Origin: JBNJGT01 sp964473285 | Lineage (GTDB): Archaea; Nanobdellota; Nanobdellia; Woesearchaeales; JACJVW01 | Assembly: GCA_964473285.1 (NCBI GenBank) | Contig: CAYYOI010000007.1 | Span: forward strand, 1-50,428 | Direction of reading: 5' to 3' | Length of the DNA stretch: 50,428 bases | In this document: positions 34,301 through 46,300 of the stretch, piece after piece | Layout: each line of letters opens with the position of its first letter | Numbering within the stretch: the stretch's first letter is position 1 | The notes under the pieces: generated by a model | Seen by the model: the letters and a program-made list of their open reading frames with translations, nothing else | Databases searched by the model: none | Told to the model about the DNA's origin: nothing | Program-made: the position numbers and the translations under genes

Positions 34301-37300
34301 TGTGAATCATTTATTCTTACCCTAAAACGCAGGGTGTGGTTAACATTGCTTATGTTATCGCTTTCATTCGAATTGAAATAGACATATTGCGGGGCTGCTT
34401 TTGAGATGTATACAAATAGCTGATTGGAATAATTTCTATTGCCTTCGTAATCCTCTGCATAAACGGTAAAATTATGATCCTGAGTTACACTGAAATTTAT
34501 GTAGAATGTCTTAAATGATTTTACACTTCCTTCTTCAATCTTAAACATAGTTTCATTGATCTTCCCGTCTAAACTTTCCACCCATACTTTCTTTATTGAT
34601 CCATCCTGATCTCTTACATCCGCGTAGATATTTACTGTTGATTCGTTTGCAACAAAACTTTCTGTTATTATCTCCTCAATTGATAATGAAGCACTTTCAA
34701 TTTCAGGAGACCTATTCAAATTGCCACAGTCATGCGGACAGCTGTTCTCATTCTCAAACTTTGCTTGGCATTCACCATCGAAGTTGCATCCACACCCATA
34801 ATAATCATCAACCAACATACCAGTGCCAATATTGGAATGGTAGCCACCTGCTGTGTCTGTTTTAGTCCCATTGATGAAATGGCAATCATAAGGGCAGGTA
34901 TTACATGTCTCTCCAGAATCGCATGGGTTTTCCTGCTCACAGTTCCCGCCTACTGTTCCATCACCACTACAATCATAGTCACATTCACCATCGCTCTCAC
35001 CTAAATGTGGATATACGGTAAGGCTTACAGTGTCCGTATCATATGTAGTGTTAGTCCGAAGAGTGGAATAGTTCATAAATACGCAGGTGAAATTAAATAC
35101 TCTGCCAAGGGTCTCATTTGACATATTATACTGAAATGTTGCCATATTATCCATATGATCTATCGTTTCATTTTGCCATTCGTAATTATAATCATTCTCA
35201 CAATTTATGCACCTGCCGCTCACCTCTGGATGATCATTACTGTCCATGTCAAAGAGCTTGCCGTCATATACACGGTATAGCGAGCAACTGAGATTTAGTA
35301 CCCCATTTTCCGCAGGAGCTACAATATCTGCCTGGATAAGATGACGTGGTTCAGTAAGATGAGCGATGTCAGGGAAATTCTTTTCATAATAAGGGAGTTC
35401 ATATTCTTCATTACAGGTAAAACCATAATTTCTGTACATTGTTCTTAATTCTGTATCCTCATAATAATTACCGTATGCATGGGCCCTGATATCCCATCGG
35501 TAATCGAAATCTGAGTCAAGGATGTGTGTTGAGGGGATGTCAAAAGTTTGCTGAAAATCGCTGCCAGTTCCATTTCCAATAAACCGAGAACCCCATTCGT
35601 TATCACAACGATTCCTGTGACGGAATCCCCATCTTACCGTGACTGAATCATTGGACATTGCCTGGCCTGTATCATCAACAACCCTAGCTGTTAGATTATG
35701 CCTTTCATGGCTCCACCAAAATTCAGAATCTGTTGGATCCGATGGATTGGTGATGTTTAAATAAAGTATACCAATGATAGTTGCAGCAGCTTCCTTCTCT
35801 TCGGAAGTCCAATCACTATTAGTAGCATTTATGATTACAGTGTATGATCCAACAGGGGTACTTGAATCAGGACGTATCTCAGTTAAGCAGGTATATGACC
35901 AATAGTGGTCACAAAGATTCTCAGCGGATTTTTCTGGTGGAGTTGTTGGGCGATTGTAGTATTCAGTCAGATTTATGGTGCAATTCGCATATTTATACAA
36001 GGTATCATTTTTAATAAAATTGAAGTGTATGGTGGTATTGTCAAGAGGGACACGCTCACCCATCTGGGTGATAGTGCTTGCGTTTGCCCCAAGATAAAGA
36101 ATTTGTGGCTCCTGGTAAATTGAAGTCTGATTTCTGAAGACATGGGTTTGATTAGTTACGCTTTGGCAGTAGTTTTCTGTGCCGGCCTGTGTATTATATT
36201 CTCTTGTACTTATCAAGTACTGATCCAGCAAGATATCCGATGATACGTAGCTATAGTTATTCAACTGGGTACCAGATACGGATTCAAGAAAGGGATTACT
36301 ATTATTCTTGTATCTACATACAAAATCATGTTTTCCCCCCACACTAGTATTATAGATGAACTGTGCTGTGCCATTAGAATCAGTTTGTGCGCTTATGATC
36401 TCTTGAACACTTGTCCCAGGATCGCTGACAAGCTCAAGTGAGTATCCAGATTTATTTGTATAATTGTCTAGAATAACACCATTGCTTTCCCCAAAAACGA
36501 TTGAACATTCTATTGGGTAACTTGTGTTTTTCTTCATGTTTCTAGGTACCTTAAAATCCACTGGGAAGATATACCTCTTGGCATTAATCTGTTGCACAGA
36601 ACTGGCAGATCCGTAGTACTCATAGGCTACCTGCGCACTAATATTAACTCTACCAAAGATTCTTGAAGAAATGGTCCAGTCGTCATCAATTTTTCCGGCA
36701 GAGTCTGAATCATTATAGGTCCATTCCAATTCATATGATGCGTTGCTCAAGCCACAGGAATCTATAACATTTGCCGCAAGAGAAACAGAGTCAAGGAAAT
36801 GATAACTATTGTTGAATACCGGATTCTCTATGGATACAGATACATTATTATCCAAAAGGCTATAGGTCTTTTCTGTGTAGTTCATATCAAAATAAAAGGG
36901 TTGGGGAAGAGTCTCATTATTCTTGTCCAATTCAACTCTGAATGTGTAGGGTCCAGCGGAAGTTGTGCAGTTTATATCCCAAGACATGTTACAAATGCCA
37001 TTATCATCAGTCAGAGAAGTGCCCAGGGAGGTATTTTGGCCATCCAGTATATACCATTTACACTCGTGTCCACTGTATGTCCCATTATAATTAGATTCAT
37101 TTATGGGGACTTGGGATCCTGTGAAGATTCCAGCTGTCAATTCGAATGTATCATGAGGCTGTGTTCTGTTAAATGTTGTATCTCCCAGGAAATTCATTGT
37201 AATAACATCCCGAAGTTCCAGAAAGACTGAGTCAGTTTCACTGAAATAGTAAGGTGATTCAAGCCAGACACTCAGGGTTATCAGTTCTACACTGTAAGGG

Positions 37301-40300
37301 CTCACATAATAATTTGTATCATTACCGGTAAGTACGGTCTGAGGATCTTGATCATCCTCCCAATGTATAAGAGGGTTATATGCCTCATCAATCATACCAC
37401 AGGAGTCATAAGCCTTAACACTGAGATGCACATTATCTGAATTGTTGACTTTTATATTTTTGGGAGGATCAGTTATGTTCATTAAAACTTTATCAACTAT
37501 CGATATACTACCGCTTGTATTTGTGACAGTGTAATCCGAATTGGCTTCCAATTCGATGCGAACAGGATATGATGCAGGAATCAGCTCAGCACTGCATGGT
37601 AAATCAATGCTTGTATTACACATTCCATTTTGTATGTTAGAGGATCCAATAGAATCATTATTTAAGTACCATTGACAGAGTATAGAAGAGTCATCAAGGG
37701 GTTTTCCATCAGCATTTGTTATCTCCCCTACCAATTTACCCTGTTGGTTAATCCAGTATTGATCAGATTCATTCAGGAATGTTATGTAAGCATATTCCTT
37801 GACTTGCACTGTTCCAGAGCTTGATGATTGTACATAGTTTGGCTGACCTGATATGTTAAGATACCATCCATAATAACCTATGTTATCCACAAAGAAGCGG
37901 TACTCACAAGAATAAGATCCATTTCCGTGATTAGTAATTCCTCCTACGCACCATCCTACTTCTTCTCCTTCAACCCAAAATTCTATTCCTGTGCTTTCAA
38001 GATCATCAACCGGGTTCCCCAAACTATCAGTCGCAAAGAACCTCATAATAGTGGAATCGGGAGTTCCAGAGTTATAGATTGGAGAGGGATTATTCAGAGT
38101 TATATTCAAAGTATCTCTTACTATGATGGAGTTGGTAATTGTGTATGGTTTATGAGGTGTCTGATTAATAGTTACCCCAATCGTATGATTGCCGAGCGAT
38201 AGATCAGGTTCAATTAAAAATGAAAATGTGGCGTTGTCCAAAGCGCTTTTCTTATCAATAAAAACTGAATCAAAGAACACGGAAGCTTGGTACTCTTCAG
38301 GTTGCCCCCCGCTTTTGTATGAGACATTATGGATGTGTATGGTCACATTATTTTTTGCATAAAGAGGATTCCGTACAAATTCAGATTCCATTTCGACATT
38401 ACCAGTCAGCATATCGGCTATTTGAATGGAATCTGTAAGATTCATAATTAAATAATCAGTGGAATCGATGACTAAGTTCCAGTCCTTAATACCAACATCA
38501 TAATCTGATGCATCAACCTTGCATTCAATGGTTCCATTTATGGTGCTGCTGCTGCATGGTTGCCCATCTATCGTGAATGCAGTCTCTTCATTTTTAATAG
38601 AAGGGTTTTTTCCTTTGTCATCTTTCAATTCCACAGTGATTGTACTTTGTGAAGGGGACCCTGATCTGTAAATTATCTCAGGGATAGCTGAAATATTGAC
38701 TGCAGTCAAATTACCAAGTATATGAAATAGGTACGTGTCGTTGATACTTGAGAAACCTGCTTTTTCAATTATAACTGAAAGGTTAATCTTGCCAACTGTT
38801 AATGAGTTATTAACAGGGTGAATCACATTAATGCCACTGTTGTTAATATTTGACTCGTATACCTTATCATTACCAAGAGTTATTCTTAAACTAAGGTTGT
38901 CTAACTTATTCGTTCCATCTGTAATGTTGGAGATGTTTATGCTTAAATTCTGACTAATTACACGTGATAGGTTGTATGAAGGTTCAAAAAATATCTGATA
39001 ATCTATGTCCTTGTAAAGATTTATCAGAAGCGTATCATTGACTGGCTCAATATGAGAATTATCAATAGAAGAGACAATCTCTACCCAATCGCCTTCGTAC
39101 CCACCGATTGAATAATTTATAGGATTACCTTGGTAGATGGAACCGATTGGATTAATATGCCATCGGATATCCTCAGCATACGAGTTATTAAGAGCTCCGC
39201 AGACTCCATGCCCCGTAGAATTTAAAAAAACAGAATCATACCTGTCCTTGAAAATCTCTGCTGGTTGGGAAATGATTTCCATTTCCACAATGTCAATTAC
39301 ATCAAACTCCTTTGAAGTCTGTGAAGAAAGATAATACGTGTCAGAAGTTGAGGAAACATTAATTTTTTGGGTTCCAGGAGCGAACTCATTCTTACAGGAA
39401 AGATTAAGCAGATGTGAACATTCGCCTTCCATTCCTTGGTTGACAGTTGATTGTTCATCTATGGTCCAAAGGCAATCATTCGAGATGTTTAGGAGTCTTC
39501 CATTAAAATTTTGCAGGGCAGCAGTCACTTGGTATGTTTCATTTAGGTAGACATGTGGTGCCAAATCTATCTTTGGGACTATATAGTCCTTGACTACAAG
39601 AGACATATTTTCTGAGGAAGTTGGACGAAAGAAATCTTTTTCTACTTTAACGCGCCATGAATGGTTTCCTACAGGAATATCATATGGATCATAATCACAG
39701 TAATATCCGCTTGAATTGATGATTATTTCGTTGTTGCAGAGTACAACATATTCTTCATCAACAATGAATTCTATTTGCTCTTTTGTTAGAGAGAGTTGTT
39801 CCCCACCAAAATCTTCGATTGTCACCCCCAAAAGAGTAGATTCTTCAAAGCTAAGAGGAGAAGAACGAAACACCTCACTATTATCACCAATGATAGGGGT
39901 AATATTTAGATCTCCATAAACAGCAAAATCGGTTTCTGCAAGATAAGGAATATTGTATTCTTTAGTGATATTTATGGTCAGATTTTTCATACCTAATGAA
40001 GAATTATCAGGGATGTCCAATTCGATAATAATAGATTTATTAGAAGCTGCAGTATGATAAAGGACTTGATTGTCTAATTGTACCTGAATAAAATAATCAT
40101 CAAGGTATCCTCCATTTTCATATCGAATATTTGTCAAATTAAGTATTAGGTTATTTGTGAATTCACTATCATTTGAACGGTGAATAGGTCCGGGTGAGAC
40201 CGGGTTAAAGTTAAGGTCTGCAATGATAGAATCATATACTAGAAATGATTCGGGTGATGTAAGGTAAGTCTCATAGTGAGGGGGATTAAGCAAGGCAGTC

Positions 40301-43300
40301 CAGTTATGCTGCCCAACTGTAACATCAGGAGTGTAAGAGCATATGTAACTACTATTGCTCACGTGAATCGAGTTGCAAACAGATTGGTTGTCAACAAAGA
40401 ATCCAATTGAATCTGTCAGGTTAACAGGATTTCCAAGCATATCCTTTGCATTTATGCTGAAGTTGATCTCATCATTGTTGTTTATCTTGGATACTTTATC
40501 TGGCGTCATTCCTTTGGTCACATTGAGTTTTCCAATTACGGGGAAGGCATAATCTTTTTTGAAACCAATATAACCCGGTTCAGAAATGTCTATTATGAGC
40601 ATATGATTCCCTAAAGATTCATTAGAATTGATTGTGTAACTGTGATTAACTGGATTAGTGGAATTGCATGGGCCACTAAAAATAATTGTTTCATCCCAAC
40701 TGATGTTACAGGTGGCGTGAGCAATAGACTCAGATTCATAGAAGATCTCATCAATGATTATGGAAATGTTACTTTGATCATACCTTGATAAAGTATTTCC
40801 CTCTTCAGGAATTACTGTTGTATTTGCTGAGATTGTTTTGGATGTCTTAATTATGCGGTTTCCGGAAAATGTTGAGTAGTAGGAGCCTTCATTAAAGGAT
40901 AAGTTCCACCTATAGGACCCACCTTCGGCTGAATCATCCGGCTCGAAAAGGCAATAGACCCCTGTCTCGTTCATAAATTCATTGCATGATCCCTGAACAC
41001 CTAAATTAAAATCATAATTAGCCCACCCTATATCGTTGCTATTACCCAAATCATCGGTAACATTACCCTCAAGAAGTACTGTATCACCGGGATAAACTAT
41101 TGTTCCGTTAGGGGGCCCGACAAGTTCAGGGTAGAGGTATCCTTTGACGTTATAAGAGCACCCGCTTCCTCTTGATATTGTATAAGAGTAGGAACTGCCC
41201 TCATAAAAGACTTCAATATCAAAACTTGAATGACCTAAGGGGACATCTAGGTTAGAAAGATTAATTGTCCCTCTTTTTCCTGATGAATCAAGTGTCCCTG
41301 TTTCAAAAACATTTCCCCTCCAGGTAATCTCATAAGTAGCTTCACCAGAGATAGGTTCTGATCCGAATTTGACCTCACTGATATTCCAGTGAATCATATA
41401 ATTATCCATTGGCCCTTGACTCCTGTAAACATCTGTGCATTCAGGGATTACCCCGAATTGTGCGTTCAAATCCTGTTCAACAGAAATCTGATAGATGTTT
41501 GATTCTGCCGCTAAAAAATATTCATTTTCAGAGGTTCTGACTTGCCAGTTATATGTTCCAGTATTGTATCCATACAGAGAAAAACCACAGATTCCATCTG
41601 CATCTGTAAGTGAGATGTCAGAATATGAATCGTCTAAATAAAGTTTACAGGTAATACCTGCTTGATCTACATTCTCTCCTGAGACAGAATCCTTTACTCT
41701 GACTTGAATATGGTCTTTGTTACTTTGTGAGTTGATTATTGTCTGATTCTTTGTGAGGTTAACTATGCCAGCTTCTCGTTTGTTTACGTAAGGCCCAAGA
41801 AAGTTCCCCAGAGTCGTGGGTGTGTGGATATTGCCATCAACATTAAAGTCTGTGAATGTAAGGTTATAGTAAGTTTGACCAATAAAGGATTCGTTCAAGG
41901 TAAAGTTGAATGCAAACAATCCTTCTTCAGACGTTTTTGTGGCACCTAAGGAAGCTGCTCCATTTGAAAGATTGATTGTAAGAGTGATATTATCATCATC
42001 GGAAATGTTAACAAGAATAATCACAGATTCTCCCCATGTAATATTACCTGAAATGCTTGTGGAGTTGAAGACTGGAATCGGATTTGTGGAATAGAAGATT
42101 TGGTAATCTGTTTCTCCAAATCTGCCTGCTTTTTCAGTCAGATGGGGCTGAATTATTTTTATGAACAAAGAATCGTTGGATGGCCTTTCTATGCACGATC
42201 TAAACACATGCCCCTCAGCGACTTTCTCCAGATTCATGTCAGAGCAATTTGAACCATCCTCCGTCCATTCGTAATCGGTGCCATTTCCAAAATAATCAAT
42301 AACCTTTACCTTCAGACGAGAAATGTTCCCATTAAAGTTCTGCATAAAAGATACATTTGTAAAATTGAACTTACCATAAACAGAACTTCCTCTAAGGCTT
42401 AGGTTTTGGATGACATGCCCTTCCTCTTCATAGGGGCCAATCGAAATACTTATTGCGGGAATGCTATACTCCTGTTCACTATGATTATACCACAGATAAT
42501 CTGGTTGTCTCTTGGTCATATTATTCAAAAAGAAATCTTTACCACAACCCACGGTACTGCCATTTGACAGAGTCTCGCCCAATTCTCCGATTGTAGGATC
42601 ATGGGTCGCTTGGCAGGTATACCCGTTGAAGATAAAATAATCATCCTTGATGAAATTGAATTCCTTGGTGATATCACTTATGTGTAAAGGGATGCTGGAT
42701 TCCGTGTAGTTGATTTTAAGAGGTTTTGTCATATATTTTTGGTTAGCTTCTATTCCATCGGAGTATGGCCATCGAATCTCATCGGTGATCAATTCGTAAT
42801 CAAATATGTGACTTGCATTATAACTGAAATCAATTTCGAGCTCGCCTAGCGAAATCCACGTATCGTGTGAAGCCCCCATTGTAAAAGGGACGAGAATGTT
42901 GCCAGACTTTCCTTCAATAAAGGAGTTTATCTGGGAACTGAATCCTGAAACATTCTCTTTTTCCAAAAGAAAATCTTTGTTCCATACCTCTGAAGAACCA
43001 ACACTCAGTGTTAAGTTATAAGGTGGCTGAACATAATACATCATAACATCATTTTCAGCTAGAACATATAGTTCTTCCTTCTCCATCTTAGAAAGATTCA
43101 TGGTCATTATCTGTTCATGGTAAGGTATTTGATTTAGAGTAACAAGAGAATCAAAAGAGGAATCAAAGACAATAATCCTTTGGTTTCCTATGGATACTGC
43201 AATTTCTTTTTTTGTATCGCCAATTAAATCCCCTTGAGATATTGAGGTTATCTCGTCTGTAAGTTCAAGTTCTTTAATACAACCATTTTCATTACATCGT

Positions 43301-46300
43301 AGGAGGTCACCTGTGCCACTTCCTGTGATAAAACCAATAGAGCGATGGAATTCCACCGCATTGCAGGCAAACTTCTCAGGATATCCATCGATGATCCCTC
43401 CTGTACTATTGAACATATAAAGTCCAGTGAGCGTGCACACTGCAATCTCATCACCCCGTGTTTCCGTAATGCTATCACCAATGGCAATTTCCTTTATGAA
43501 TGAATCGACAGTGTAATTCCAGTTTTCCTCCAAAGACAGATTCCTGCTATGGACTACATTCATGGTGTCAGTAAAGATGATATCTCTTGTTTTTTTATTA
43601 GAAAAGAGTAATATTCCCACGTAGGCATTATCTTCAAACAGATCAGGGCCGTAAGTTTTTCCAGAAGACTCATTACCCAGTACAATGTTGTAACCAGACG
43701 TTTGATTACATCCGTCGCAGCTAATGCTTATATTGTTACCTTCAAAGACATCATCACAGGAAATTGGTTCATACAACCAATCATAGAAAAACGAAGTGTT
43801 TGACTTTGCCGTTATACCAAAATCTGAGTTCTTGACCTCATAAAGCCCTGCATGTGAAGACTTCAAATATGAACTTGACATATCCTTTTTAAGATCTCCA
43901 AGTATGTTAAAATGATCAGTCAGGTTGCATTGACTACAGTTCAGTCTTACTTCAGTTTCCTCAGAAATCAAGGAACAAGGCAGATCAACTGAAACATTTG
44001 AGTGTAACGACTCGGTTGTTGTAATGGAAGAGATGTAAGAGTCTCTTCCATCTGAATCTATCAGTATAGAATAATAGTTATCTTGAGTACATCTAGGACA
44101 TCTCAAGGAGAAATTGTTTTCACTGGTCAGGTCTTCACAATCAACAGGTGTTGAAATCGTATCATAATCTAGCATGCCTTCAATATCGATTCTTATCCTG
44201 GAATTATTACCATCATTTATTAGATTATAGCTTGAATTGATACAATCTGGACAAGAATATTCCAAATATGATGTATTTTCGAGATCTTGGCATGCAACGG
44301 CAGTTGTGACCCATTCTCCTTTGTAGGAGTCATTTACTGTAACTTTAACTTTGTAAGACTCATTTGGATAATACCAACCTACATCTGCTGAGCTGTCGGT
44401 ATTCTCAAGATAGTAAGCAAAATCATATGATTCAGCAGTATTGTTAATGCTGGAGTTATCCTTGATAATACGATAAAAATCCGTTGAATTGCATCCGTCC
44501 TGGCAATAAGTAGTCAACGTTGAACTTGTTCCCATTTCTGAACAGTCTACCTCACTGCTTATCCAATCCCAACCGTCTGAACAATGTGTATTTATTTGGG
44601 ATCCTGAGACTTTGTAATTTTCCTTGAGTGTGAGGGTTAAGTTTCCATGGTTACTACCTTCGTAACAAACCCCCAAATGAACCTCACATTTTCTTGCATT
44701 AATATCATCATGTACCCCTAAGGAATCTAATTTAACCTCTAATAGGTCTAGAGTATACTCTTCAGGATTAAAACTAATTTTAGTATGTTCCATATCTTCA
44801 GTATTTTCTTCTGTTGACTGAGGATGAGTAAACAAATAATCAGCAGCATGGATTATATCGGAACTACTAATACTATAATTGTTATTATTAGTCGAAAGAA
44901 TCATATCAGCTCCGGGGTAGTTGAAATTTAAGTCCGAATGAATTTGACATTTGGTAGCCTTAATGGACGGAGGAAGGTTTATTTGTCCCAAATCAAAATG
45001 GTATGATTGAAGGTTGTCGATGGTTTCAAACCCATCTTTGCCAGAATAGTTGCTAAAGGCCTTTGAATTACTCATGTTTATAAGTTTATCATTTACTACG
45101 TACGTCTTTTCACCTAAATCAAGGTAAAGTGTCTCAGAACATTCTTTCTGATTAAATCCAATCTTGATATCACAAAACTTGCCTTCTACCTCTTCAGGTG
45201 ATAAGGGTGTAAAAGGAACAGCAACAGGAGACTCATGAATGTTTGCAGCATCTTCCGCTGAAGGATTTGATCCACCTTTCTTATATGTAAGGGATGAAAC
45301 TGAAGGGACAGTTGGAGAAACCAAGAAACTTTCCGGACCAATGCTTATATTGATAGATTTTCCCATCATATCACCGGTGCTACTCAAAGGTATCTCTAAA
45401 GAACAATTTGCCGCATTCATGTTTGGTTCTGAAATGCCTGACCCAGTAAAATGAAATCTCAGAGAGTCTCTGATCGGGTAAAGGCTTTTGAAGGAATCTG
45501 CAATGCCCCTGATTATTTTCGAAGACGGTAAATCTCTTGTTTCGATAGTACTTTCTGTGTCGGAAACATGCATCTTAATGTCATTATTTATGTCTCCAAT
45601 TTGATTTAATCCGATTTTGACAACGCAGGAATAATTCTCTTGATCCGAAACATCATATTCTGCAGGCAGGCTGAATATCAACTGATCCTGGAGGCTATGC
45701 AAGCTAGTTACCTGGGAGTGATACCCAATGGTTTTTTCCAAGGGTTCATATTCTATTGCCTTGATAAATTCTGGAGAATACCTCGTGGACTCTTCTGCAA
45801 TCAAATTCATTTCGGAATCAAAAATCTTAATGCCATCACTCACTGCAATCAGGATCTCTTCTCCAACCGTGTCAAACAAATTCCCGCCATCAATATCTTT
45901 TATCTTCTTTGGGCTTGTATAATTAAGGACTGAGGAATTGTAGGTATAACCCAATAAGTCATATCTGCCTGCGATAAGCAACAAGGCACCAAAAGTAGGG
46001 CCACTGTAAAGATCCTGCATTGTTGTATCTGCATATGAGTTTATTTCCCAAGATTTCAGACTTTTATTATATAGCGGATTTAAAACAAGGTTGGTAGAAC
46101 TTACTTTTCCTTGAGCAGGTATTTTTACAGACTTTGTTGTAGACTCCGTAGAATCCACCAGCATACTAAAACCTTTATACCCTGGTTCATTTTCTTTTGC
46201 GTCACATACGGCGTAATGTTTCAAAAAAGAACAAATTCTCAGATCAAACATAAAATTATCAAGGTCCAATAAACTTGTTTGTTGTTCATAATAATATTTG

